A stretch of 23,180 nucleotides of DNA. Source: Verrucomicrobiota bacterium (GTDB lineage: Bacteria > Verrucomicrobiota > Verrucomicrobiia > Limisphaerales > UBA11358). A program made the translations under genes and the position numbers. Positions 16,665 through 23,180 of this stretch are shown here, in pieces (within the stretch, counting starts at the first letter, position 1; each line of letters opens with the position of its first letter). The DNA lies in the NCBI GenBank assembly GCA_026225155.1, contig JAMFSG010000352.1:1-23180 (forward strand), written 5' to 3'. The notes beneath the pieces were generated by a model. It was not told where the DNA came from, did no database searches, and saw only the letters and a list, made by a program, of their open reading frames with translations.

Positions 16665-16749
16665 CATCGGAATTCAGATTTTCAAAACCGGTGCTTTACA
16701 ACAATTATTTTTTGACCATCATTTTTGCAGTAAAACAGTGAAATATCTT

Positions 16750-17409
16750 ATGAATATAAATTCCAACAGCAACTTCAACCGGTTATTTTCGCAACGGACA
16801 ATGTTTTTTTGCGGCCTCATTTTGGCGGCAATATTTGTCTTCAGCGGGTGCGCAACACCGCCAAAAAACCAAAAAACCTCCACGCCGGTGGCCGTTGAAC
16901 CGGCGCATTCGGAAATCATCATTTTACGCGAAGGCGATATTGTGAAAATTTCCTTTCCCGGTTCCGCCAATCTGGACACGACCCAGCAGATCCGCCGTGA
17001 CGGAAAAATCTCGCTGGCACTGGTCGGCGAAGTGCAGGCGGCTGGTTTGACGCCGAATGACTTGCAAGATTCGTTGATCAAATTGTATTCCACTCAAATC
17101 GCGTCAAAAGAAATCACCGTCGCGTTGCAATCTTCTTCCTTTCCGGTTTTTGTGACTGGCGCCGTGGTTCACCCGGGAAAAATCCTGTCCGACCATCCTA
17201 TCACCGCGCTCGAAGCCGTCATGGAATCGGGCGGATTTGACTATGCGACCGCCAATTTGAAAGCCGTAAAAATCATTCGCAACGAAAATGGCGTGATGAA
17301 AGATTACATCATCAATTTGAAACGCGTCCTGGATGGCAAGGATGAAAAACCATTTTACCTCAAACCGTCAGACATCATTTATGTCTCCGAACGGTTTGAA
17401 CTTTTCTGA
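16750..17409 (+). CDS. Short polysaccharide export lipoprotein (Wza/EpsD-like, Poly_export + SLBB)
   Basis: Lipoprotein of 219 aa from ATG 16750, chosen because it gives basic residues (Arg11, Arg16) before a hydrophobic stretch and the lipobox FSGC with Cys34. An extended frame from TTG 16648 would start inside the upstream terminator, and a shorter start at 16801 lacks positive charges. The poly-export domain runs about 53-125 (LREGDIVKISFPG at 59-71), followed by one SLBB-type domain from about 132 (VFVTGAVVHPGKI) to YLKPSDIIYV at 203-212. E. coli Wza is longer, with extra repeats and a C-terminal helix that forms the outer-membrane pore; these are absent, so this looks like a minimal EpsD-type periplasmic ring. 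It ends only 3 nt from the convergent prsR stop. Confidence 0.88.
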   Translation: MNINSNSNFNRLFSQRTMFFCGLILAAIFVFSGCATPPKNQKTSTPVAVEPAHSEIIILREGDIVKISFPGSANLDTTQQIRRDGKISLALVGEVQAAGLTPNDLQDSLIKLYSTQIASKEITVALQSSSFPVFVTGAVVHPGKILSDHPITALEAVMESGGFDYATANLKAVKIIRNENGVMKDYIINLKRVLDGKDEKPFYLKPSDIIYVSERFELF

Positions 17410-17412
17410 TTT

Positions 17413-18765
17413 TCAAGCGCGGGCGATGCCGAGTTTTTCCATCAACTCGTAGAGCGTCGGCCGGCTCAAACCTAATTCCGTGGCGGCAGGAGCGATCTTG
17501 CCGCCATGTTTTTTTAACGCCTGCTGCACCATCTGTCTTTCGACGGCTTCGCGCGCATCTTTCAATGTCACTACATTCGGGCCGAGGCCGGAAGGATTCA
17601 ATTCCAAATCTTTCGCCGTCACGCGTCTGCCTTCCGCCATGATCACGGCGCGGCGGACACAATTTTCCAGTTCGCGCACATTTCCCGGCCATTGATGCTT
17701 GTTCATCACGCGGATGGCATCTTGATCAAAAACCAGATTCGGCTTATTGACTTGCGCGGCAAACCGGCTCAGGAAAAATTGGCCAAGCAGACGGACGTCG
17801 TGATCGCGATCGCGCAACGGCGGCAACGTCAATTGCACAACGGCGAGCCGGTAAAATAAATCCTCGCGGAATGTGCCGACACCCATCAACTTTTTCAGGT
17901 CGGCATTCGTCGCGGCGACAACGCGTGTGTTGATACGAATTTCCTGGCGTCCGCCGACGCGTTCAATGGTTTGCTCCTGCAAAAATCGCAGCAACTTCAC
18001 CTGCAAGGGCAGGGGAATTTCGCCGATTTCGTCAAGGAACAAAGTGCCTTCGCTCGCGGTTTCAATCCGGCCTTTGCGCTGGACATGCGCGCCGGTGAAT
18101 GCGCCTTTTTCGTGGCCGAACAATTCGCTTTCCAAAAGCGTTTCGGGAATCGCGCTGCAATTGATGGCGATGAACGGGCCGTCTTTGCGATTACTTTTTT
18201 GATGGATCGCCCGCGCGGCCATTTCTTTGCCCGTGCCGCTTTCGCCAAGAATCAAAACCGGCGCGTCGGTCGTCGCGACTTTGCGGATCGTTTCAAAAAT
18301 TGGCCGCATCTGCGGACTCGTCCCCAACATTCCTTCAAACGAATCGCCGCCGGCCGATTGTTGCATCGCCGCGTATTCTTTTTCCAATTGAACAAATTGA
18401 AAACAGCGCCTGAGCAAAAACTTTAATTCTTCCATGTCCACCGGTTTGCTCAAAAAATCGTAAGCGCCCGAACCGATGGCGCGCAGGGCATTTTCTTTTT
18501 CGCCTTGGCCGCTGATGATGACGACTTTCACGAGCCGGTCGAGCGTGAGTAATTCCGATAAAATCGCCAGGCCTTCTTCCGGCGATCCGGGATGCGGCGG
18601 TAAACCCAAATCGAGCAAAACTACGGAAGGTTGTTCGGCGCGAAAAGTTGCGAGTGCGGTCGGACGATCTTCGGCGAGGGAAATTTGGTAATCATTCGCC
18701 AGCGCCCACTTCATCTGCGTGCGGATTTCTTCGTCGTCGTCAACGATCAACAATTTGGGATTCAT
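17413..18765 (-). CDS. prsR: PEP-CTERM system sigma-54-dependent response regulator PrsR
   Basis: NtrC-type transcription activator of 450 aa. Receiver domain at 1-120 with acidic pocket Asp9/Asp10, phosphoacceptor Asp52 (VVLLDLGLPP), Ser85 and Lys107. AAA+ domain about 145-380 with Walker A GESGTGK at 174-180, the sigma-54-contacting GAFTGA loop at 221-226, and Walker B TLFLDEIGE at 241-249. C-terminal Fis-type helix-turn-helix about 405-447 (AATELGLSRPTLYELMEKLGI). The start abuts the PrsK stop without a gap, so kinase and regulator are co-transcribed. PrsK/PrsR pairs control PEP-CTERM protein genes with RpoN in floc-forming Zoogloea. Here both cargo genes carry sigma-54 promoter matches, which makes them its likely targets. 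Confidence 0.93.
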   Translation of the reverse strand: MNPKLLIVDDDEEIRTQMKWALANDYQISLAEDRPTALATFRAEQPSVVLLDLGLPPHPGSPEEGLAILSELLTLDRLVKVVIISGQGEKENALRAIGSGAYDFLSKPVDMEELKFLLRRCFQFVQLEKEYAAMQQSAGGDSFEGMLGTSPQMRPIFETIRKVATTDAPVLILGESGTGKEMAARAIHQKSNRKDGPFIAINCSAIPETLLESELFGHEKGAFTGAHVQRKGRIETASEGTLFLDEIGEIPLPLQVKLLRFLQEQTIERVGGRQEIRINTRVVAATNADLKKLMGVGTFREDLFYRLAVVQLTLPPLRDRDHDVRLLGQFFLSRFAAQVNKPNLVFDQDAIRVMNKHQWPGNVRELENCVRRAVIMAEGRRVTAKDLELNPSGLGPNVVTLKDAREAVERQMVQQALKKHGGKIAPAATELGLSRPTLYELMEKLGIARA

Positions 18766-20874
18766 TTATTTTTTGAGCGGTAAAAACACCCGGAAAGTCG
18801 CGCCATTGCCCGGTTCGCTTTCCACTTCAATCCGGCCTTGATGCGCCTCGACAATCATTTTGCTCTGGAACATGCCAATGCCAAGCCCGTTTTTTTTGGT
18901 CGTCTGAAACGCGCGAAACAATGAGCGGTTCAAAAATTCCGGACTCATGCCGCAGCCGTCGTCGGCAACAGACAAAATCGCCCAGCCATTTTTTTGGATC
19001 GTCTGGATCTGAACGTGGCCGGATTTTGAAACGGCTTCGCGCGCATTGAAAATCAAATTCGTCGCCACTTTCAACATTTGATCTTGGTCGAAAAATAATT
19101 TCGGCAACGGCGCCAAATCTTTTTTCAAATTGATGCCGGCGACTTCTTCCCAGCCGGCGAGTGCTTTCGCCACGAGCTCGTTCAAATCGGATTCAGTCGG
19201 TTTGATCTGAAGTTCGTTGCGAATTGAACCAAGCCGGCTGATGAGCCGGTTGATGTGCGCGACGGTTTTGGAAACGCCGCGCAAGGCATCGGCGCGAAAT
19301 TCGGGATTGTCAAAATGCACCGGCAGATTTTGCAACATCAAGTTCAGCGTGTTCGCGGTATTTTTCATGTCATGCACGAAAAACGCGGACATCGTCTGAA
19401 ACGCTTCCAGTTCGCGCGCCTGCAACAATTTTTGCGAAAGCCGCGTGTTCAATAATCCGGCGGCGATCTGGTCGCCGATACATTTAAGCAAATCAAAATC
19501 CTGCCAGGAAAACAGTGCGCCGCCAACGCGGTCGCCCAAAATGATGAAGCCGAGAATTTCATCGCCGACGATCATCGGCACGCAAACGCGATGTCCGCCT
19601 TTTTGAAATTCATCGGGATGACATTGCCGCAAGGTTTCCGCCCAGTTGTCTTTGGTGATTTCGATGTCCACCGGCTCGTGCTGTTGTTGCAAATTGTTAA
19701 TCAGTTCGATGCTCAATTCTTTTTTGGGCAGCAAGTCGTTGGCTTTGGCTTCTGACAAAAAAGTCGAGGCGGCAAAAATCAGTTGTTCCTTTTTATCGTC
19801 CGCCAGCCAGATGGTCACCGACAAAGTTTGGAAAATATCGGTGACAGATTTCACGGCCGCCTGGCACAGTTCGGTCTGGTTGACGCAAGTGGCGGTGGCT
19901 TCGGTGAATTTTCGCCAGACGGTCCGATAGTCGTAAATCGGTCTTTGAAAATGCCGGCTGACAAAACGGCTCGTCAACAAACGCGCGCGGTCGGACAGCA
20001 AAAAAATGGTCAATAATACCAAGGCCACCAACACCACAAACGCTTCCAATGCAAACGTTTTGTCGCCGCCAAAATGATTGACAATTTTTGCGAAGACGCC
20101 GATGAGCAGCAGATAAATTCCTGCCAGCATGACCGTCAGTGAATTTTGTAAAACTGAATGAGACGGGTAAACATCCAGGTCAAAATGGCCTTCGCGTAAA
20201 AGCGAACGCAAGATTAGCAGGCAGGCGACAAACAGCGCGCCGGAATCTACGGCTTGCAGCTTAAGGTCAATGGTGTGAGATAAAAGCGCCTGGCTGCTGG
20301 TGTAGGCGCGCACAGCGAACAATACGCCTAGCCCGATGATCGTGAATTTGATGCGCCAACGCATGATTCCGACCGCTGCACGAAAGGTTCGTTCCAAATT
20401 CATCAGCACCAACACCATGCTGACCAGCAGCAACAGGTTCAAAACAAACCCAAGCATTTCCAGGTTGATGCTCGGCTTTGCCGTTTCCTCGGAAAAAATC
20501 AAATCACCCTTAAAAAAAATTCCCAAAACCAATGGGATTATAAAAAATACCAGCAAGGCAAATTTCCAGCGCTGCAAAAATTCACGGTGATTACCGCGGC
20601 TGTAACTCAAGCTGAAAAAAAGCCAGATGCCTGGCAGAAAAGACATCGCGAGCAATCGCCAATGCTGCCAGTAAATGATTTGGCCGGTAGCCGTGGCTTT
20701 CAACGAAAATCCGGTGAAAATACTTTCAACAGCGAGGGCCGCCATTCCCGCCGCAAAGAAAAAATGGACGAGGGAACGTTGTTTGTTCCGGATGACAAGA
20801 AGAGCCAAAGCGCCACCAAATATGGCGCTGATAAAAGCAAGCAAAGTGGTGGCGTTCATGGTAACCAGTTTCAT
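18766..20874 (-). CDS. prsK: PEP-CTERM system membrane histidine kinase PrsK
   Basis: Sensor kinase of 702 aa and partner of PrsR. The N-terminal 300 residues contain about eight to ten hydrophobic helices (for example 9-27, 34-52, 106-121, 141-158, 246-264, 277-294), the architecture of PrsK rather than of a simple two-helix kinase. A GAF-like domain spans about 325-475. The dimerisation segment has the phosphoacceptor His501 in FFVHDMKNTANTL. The ATP-binding domain shows the N box near 606-610 (NLIFNAREA), DDGCGM at 638-643 and KNGLGIGM at 661-668. The gene is preceded on its strand by the terminator at 20935-20964, so it probably has its own promoter in the roughly 60 nt before the ATG, but none is clear. 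The signal sensed is unknown. Confidence 0.92.
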   Translation of the reverse strand: MKLVTMNATTLLAFISAIFGGALALLVIRNKQRSLVHFFFAAGMAALAVESIFTGFSLKATATGQIIYWQHWRLLAMSFLPGIWLFFSLSYSRGNHREFLQRWKFALLVFFIIPLVLGIFFKGDLIFSEETAKPSINLEMLGFVLNLLLLVSMVLVLMNLERTFRAAVGIMRWRIKFTIIGLGVLFAVRAYTSSQALLSHTIDLKLQAVDSGALFVACLLILRSLLREGHFDLDVYPSHSVLQNSLTVMLAGIYLLLIGVFAKIVNHFGGDKTFALEAFVVLVALVLLTIFLLSDRARLLTSRFVSRHFQRPIYDYRTVWRKFTEATATCVNQTELCQAAVKSVTDIFQTLSVTIWLADDKKEQLIFAASTFLSEAKANDLLPKKELSIELINNLQQQHEPVDIEITKDNWAETLRQCHPDEFQKGGHRVCVPMIVGDEILGFIILGDRVGGALFSWQDFDLLKCIGDQIAAGLLNTRLSQKLLQARELEAFQTMSAFFVHDMKNTANTLNLMLQNLPVHFDNPEFRADALRGVSKTVAHINRLISRLGSIRNELQIKPTESDLNELVAKALAGWEEVAGINLKKDLAPLPKLFFDQDQMLKVATNLIFNAREAVSKSGHVQIQTIQKNGWAILSVADDGCGMSPEFLNRSLFRAFQTTKKNGLGIGMFQSKMIVEAHQGRIEVESEPGNGATFRVFLPLKK

Positions 20875-20888
20875 TACGCTCGCATAAC

Positions 20889-20902
20889 GCGGTTGAAACC
20901 GC
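20889..20902. other. Small palindrome upstream of prsK
   Basis: GCGGTT-GA-AACCGC, a 6-bp inverted repeat, lies 14 nt upstream of the prsK start codon. It could be an operator or a leader hairpin, but its shortness means chance is quite possible. Confidence 0.3.
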
Positions 20903-20934
20903 AGTAAAGAAATTTGGAGGCTAAATACAAAAAA

Positions 20935-20964
20935 TTAAGGGCAGGGAAAAATCCCTGCCCTTAA
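20935..20964 (-). terminator. Intrinsic terminator after the second CTERM cargo gene (minus strand)
   Basis: A 13-bp stem (20935-20947 pairing with 20952-20964) has a 4-nt loop. Read on the minus strand it is followed by a T-rich tract, so it ends transcription of the cargo gene at 20987-21571 before prsK. Confidence 0.92.
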
Positions 20965-20986
20965 CTTGAATTTGGTCAGTTACCGA

Positions 20987-21571
20987 TTAGGCAACCAATT
21001 TGCGCTTGATGAGCGCCAAACCGGACAAAGCAGCTCCGAGCAGCATCACCGTCGTTCCGCCATCGGGAACAACACCGCTAGGGCCGAATGAAAAGCTGTC
21101 GCTGAACGTCCAAACATTACCAGTGCCAGCGGTCGGTGGTGTAAGGTTGAAATAGCCGGTGAAAGCTGTTGGATCCAAACCAGCAATCGTGCTGGTGACC
21201 GTGCCAACAAGGGCGACCGAAAGATCGCCAGGGCTGACAGAACTAATGGTTGAAGACGTTAGCTGAAAAGTAAATGCGCCAACAGTCCAGAAGCTGTTAA
21301 TCGTAGAGCTCGTGTTGAAAACCCAAGGGCTGAATACGGATACGGACGCGCCGTTAAGAATGGTAGGAGCAAAAGAGCCGGTTCCATTCGCGCTGATGGT
21401 GGGAGAAATCCAGCTAGTGACTTTGGTGGCAGTGGCGGTAGAGCCAGTTCCATCCGTCGTGGCTGATCCCGAGAATTGAATAATTCCAGTGATTTGACTT
21501 GCTTGAACCGTTTGTGCAAGAGCCACCGCAACTGCGGCCACACTTGCCAATTTAATCATTTTATTTTTCAT
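20987..21571 (-). CDS. Secreted protein with VPDSG-type CTERM sorting signal (VPDGGTT)
   Basis: Protein of 194 aa, a likely exosortase substrate. A signal peptide covers about 1-24 (MKNKMIKLAS, hydrophobic core, cleavage near VQA-S). The mature part (about 25-165) is strongly Thr/Ser/Gly-rich with alternating strands and no cysteine, typical of PEP-CTERM cargo and possibly O-glycosylated. The sorting signal is near-canonical: VPDGGTT at 168-174, the helix VMLLGAALSGLAL, then the basic tail IKRKLVA. The ATG at 21571 has no Shine-Dalgarno sequence. A sigma-54 promoter lies about 47 nt upstream and a terminator about 22 nt after the stop, so the gene is monocistronic. It shares the sorting signal type and control elements, but little else, with the cargo gene at 15935. 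Confidence 0.88.
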   Translation of the reverse strand: MKNKMIKLASVAAVAVALAQTVQASQITGIIQFSGSATTDGTGSTATATKVTSWISPTISANGTGSFAPTILNGASVSVFSPWVFNTSSTINSFWTVGAFTFQLTSSTISSVSPGDLSVALVGTVTSTIAGLDPTAFTGYFNLTPPTAGTGNVWTFSDSFSFGPSGVVPDGGTTVMLLGAALSGLALIKRKLVA

Positions 21572-21617
21572 AGTTTTTAATTGTTTAGTCTATTTATAAG
21601 ACAACTGGTGATTTGTT

Positions 21618-21633
21618 AGCAATGCCAATGCCA
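21618..21633 (-). promoter_or_regulatory. Sigma-54 (-24/-12) promoter for the VPDSG-CTERM gene at 20987-21571
   Basis: Read on the minus strand the bases are TGGCATT-GGCA-TTGCT, matching TGGCAYRNNNNTTGCW at all but one defined position, with GG and GC in the correct phase. Transcription would start near 21607, giving a leader of about 36 nt before the ATG at 21571. Confidence 0.85.
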
Positions 21634-21743
21634 ACTATATTCGGCGAGATTGTTTAATTCATAAATCGCTTATAATAAGCATTTTATGAAGAATTATTTG
21701 TATTTAATGGCGGTTGGTTTTTAAGGTCAAACTGTAAAGTGTT

Positions 21744-21769
21744 CCGACAAAAAGCAGCAAGTGCCGACA
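21744..21769 (-). promoter_or_regulatory. Candidate PrsR enhancer: two TGTCGG elements 20 bp apart
   Basis: On the minus strand TTTTTGTCGG (21744-21753) is preceded by a second TGTCGG (21764-21769), exactly 20 bp away, about two helical turns. Each belongs to a longer related direct repeat, AAGTG(TT)CCGACA, on the plus strand (21737-21749 and 21759-21769). The first lies 110 nt upstream of the -24 box, within the usual range for an NtrC-type activator. Binding by PrsR is inference. Confidence 0.5.
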
Positions 21770-21923
21770 TTTTGATGATTAATCTGTTTGGTATTAGCAA
21801 TTTACAGCTTTTTTTTGAAAACGTAATTCCCCCTGACAAAGCTTTTAGAGGCTTTGGTAAAAATGAACTTGGCACTTGTTATTGAATAGAAACAGGTTGT
21901 GAGTCAACTTTTGGGTTTTGGCT

Positions 21924-22097
21924 TCAGATTACCTCTAAATTCGTAATTTCGCCCGGCTCGCATTCGGCAATGACTTCAAACGGACGGCAGCAGATTTCGC
22001 AATCCGTCGTGAACCGCTGGCTGGCGGAACTGGTGTCCACCGCCAGTTCGAACGACTGGCCGCAGAACGGACAGGAAATGGATTCGTAAACGACCAT
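21924..22097 (-). CDS. CPXCG-motif cysteine-rich zinc-ribbon protein
   Basis: Small protein of 57 aa starting at ATG 22097. The start is chosen because family members begin just before the first zinc knuckle; the frame is open further upstream to 22190 but that extension carries no family features. It has CPFC at residues 9-12 and CEICC at 33-37, matching the two-knuckle zinc-ribbon proteins named for their CPXCG motif, and an acidic C-terminus (ECEPGEITNLEVI). The function of the family is unknown. It is divergent from the citramalate synthase gene, with 111 nt between the two starts. Confidence 0.82.
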   Translation of the reverse strand: MVVYESISCPFCGQSFELAVDTSSASQRFTTDCEICCRPFEVIAECEPGEITNLEVI

Positions 22098-22208
22098 GCG
22101 AAAATTTACCTGCGTCGGAACGAAGTGCAATGACCGATTGAAGCTCGTTTTGGGATTTGCAGTTGGGCGAAATTTGGAGATACTAATCATCCGTTTTTAC
22201 GGCCAATT

Positions 22209-23180
22209 ATGAAACTCCAAGTCGAAATATACGACACGACGCTGCGCGATGGTTCGCAGGGTGAAGGCATCAATTTTTCGGTTGCCGACAAGATTCGCAT
22301 CGCGGAAAAACTGGATGCATTCGGGGTGCATTACATCGAAGGCGGCTGGCCTGGATCGAATCCGAAGGACATCGAGTTTTTTGCGCAGGCGAAAAAGAAA
22401 AAATTCAAGAATGCGCGGCTCGCGGCTTTTGGTTCGACGCGCAAAAAAGGCACGCCGGTGGAACAAGACGAGCAGGTGCGTTTGCTCATCGAAGCGGAAA
22501 CGCCGGTCGTGACGATTTATGGCAAGACTTCGTTGCTGCACGTCAAAGAAGTTTTGCGCTGCACGCCGGAAGAAAATCTGGCGATGATCGGCGACACGGT
22601 GAAATTTCTGAAAGACAACGGCAAGTTCGTCGTTTATGACGCCGAGCACGCGTTCGACGGCTACAAGTTGGATTCCGACTACGCGCTCGCGACGTGGCAG
22701 GCGGCGGAAAAAGCGGGCGCGGATTTTGTCGTTTTGTGCGACACGAACGGCGGTTGTCTGCCGACAGAAATCGCTGCCATCACGAAAGTTGCAGCGGGAA
22801 AATTGAATTGCAAAATCGGCATCCACACGCACGATGACAGCGGCCTTGGCGTTGCAAACGCCTTGGCATCATTGGACGCCGGCGCGGTTCACGTGCAAGG
22901 CACGATCAATGGTTACGGCGAACGCACGGGCAATTGCAATCTCACCAGCGTGATTCCGCTCGTGCATTTTAAGTTGAAAAAAACCTGCGTGCCGGCGAAG
23001 TCGTTGCCGAAATTGAAAGAGCTTTCCATGTTCGTGGATGAAGTCGCGAACTTGCGCCACAATCCGCGTCTGCCGTGGGTCGGTTCGGCGGCGTTCGCGC
23101 ACAAAGGCGGCACGCACGTCAACGCGGTGCAAAAACTCGCGTCGAGCTACGAACACATCAATCCTGAACTCGTCGGCAAC
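22209..23180 (+). CDS. cimA: Citramalate synthase (CimA), 3'-truncated
   Basis: The frame from ATG 22209 is open through the window end, giving 324 residues of a protein that normally exceeds 500. Citramalate synthase condenses pyruvate with acetyl-CoA to (R)-citramalate, the first step of the threonine-independent route to 2-oxobutanoate and isoleucine. Features of the HMG-CoA lyase-like TIM barrel are clear: YDTTLRDGSQGEG at 8-20, the conserved GGWPGSNPKD that separates this clade from isopropylmalate synthases, metal-binding His206 and His208 in GIHTHDDSG, and GYGERTGN at 235-242. The later FAHKGGTHV region is also typical. The regulatory LeuA-dimer domain would lie outside the window. No Shine-Dalgarno sequence and no convincing promoter are seen in the 111-nt divergent gap. 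It appears unrelated to the polysaccharide/exosortase region. Confidence 0.93.
   Translation, partial: MKLQVEIYDTTLRDGSQGEGINFSVADKIRIAEKLDAFGVHYIEGGWPGSNPKDIEFFAQAKKKKFKNARLAAFGSTRKKGTPVEQDEQVRLLIEAETPVVTIYGKTSLLHVKEVLRCTPEENLAMIGDTVKFLKDNGKFVVYDAEHAFDGYKLDSDYALATWQAAEKAGADFVVLCDTNGGCLPTEIAAITKVAAGKLNCKIGIHTHDDSGLGVANALASLDAGAVHVQGTINGYGERTGNCNLTSVIPLVHFKLKKTCVPAKSLPKLKELSMFVDEVANLRHNPRLPWVGSAAFAHKGGTHVNAVQKLASSYEHINPELVGN

Larger units (their letters stand above)
21572..21923. other. A/T-rich regulatory intergenic region
   Basis: This 352-nt gap holds the sigma-54 promoter (21618-21633) and the paired TGTCGG elements (21744-21769) of the minus-strand cargo gene. No coding frame is convincing: a 63-codon minus-strand frame here has no start context and no family resemblance. 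The A/T-rich stretch between promoter and upstream elements would suit DNA bending towards an enhancer-bound activator. Confidence 0.6.

Noticed and set aside
16648..16749. Upstream extension of the Wza-like lipoprotein from TTG 16648
   Set aside because: It would start inside the terminator hairpin at 16633-16664 and would push the lipobox to residue 68, far too deep for a signal peptide.
21665..21690. Short palindrome GCTTATAATAAGC in the cargo promoter region
   Set aside because: The sequence is A/T-rich with a 5-bp arm, easily expected by chance, and has no counterpart at the other cargo promoter.
22098..22190. Upstream extension of the CPXCG protein to ATG 22190
   Set aside because: The extra 31 residues carry no family features and would bring the start to 19 nt from the divergent cimA start codon; ATG 22097 gives a family-like protein.
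22098..22208. A sigma-70-like promoter (TTGCAG ... TACTAAT) ahead of cimA
   Set aside because: Both boxes match consensus poorly and the spacing is ambiguous, so it is not called.
22197..22832. A 211-codon minus-strand frame, with another at 22869-23156
   Set aside because: Both are antisense to citramalate synthase, whose plus-strand frame shows all family motifs; the antisense products are Arg/Phe-rich and unlike known proteins.
1..23180. CRISPR arrays, tRNA or rRNA genes, insertion sequences, integrases, prophage genes
   Set aside because: I looked for regularly spaced repeats, terminal inverted repeats with transposase frames, and cloverleaf-like segments, and saw none; the interest of the window is in surface polysaccharide and sorting rather than mobile DNA.

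Overview
This 23.2 kb window most resembles a member of the Verrucomicrobiota. The main reason is an exosortase gene together with two secreted proteins whose C-termini read VPDGGTT and TPDAATT, followed by a hydrophobic helix and a basic tail. This is the VPDSG-CTERM variant of PEP-CTERM sorting signals, which is best known from that phylum. Base composition is moderate, with A/T-rich intergenic stretches, and almost no start codon has a recognisable Shine-Dalgarno sequence. The phylum is inferred from protein families; no rRNA or tRNA is present.

Positions 1-15740 hold one long plus-strand gene cluster, probably an operon that begins before the window. In order it encodes an ABC-2 polysaccharide export permease (5' end cut off) and its Wzt-type ATPase, a GT-A glycosyltransferase, a zinc-ribbon SAM methyltransferase, two GT4 glycosyltransferases, an RgpF-like protein, a GT2 glycosyltransferase, a third GT4 enzyme, a YdcF/ElyC-like membrane protein, an outer-membrane beta-barrel, an exosortase and a very long TPR lipoprotein of PrsT type. 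Gaps are short and several genes overlap by 4-14 nt. A perfect 16-bp terminator stem closes the cluster. Together these genes would build a surface polysaccharide, export it, and couple it to exosortase processing of cargo proteins.

Positions 15741-21923 carry the cargo and its probable control. Two monocistronic VPDSG-CTERM-like proteins (15935-16609 plus, 20987-21571 minus) flank a short Wza-like export lipoprotein (plus) and a PrsK histidine kinase/PrsR sigma-54 activator pair (minus). Each cargo gene has its own terminator and a good sigma-54 (-24/-12) promoter match. Both also carry a shared TTTTTGTCGG element, 111 and 110 nt upstream of the -24 box. This suggests a local PrsK-PrsR-RpoN regulon for sorted surface proteins.

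Positions 21924-23180 leave the system: a small CPXCG zinc-ribbon protein (minus) and, divergently, the 5' part of a citramalate synthase gene (plus), cut off by the window end.
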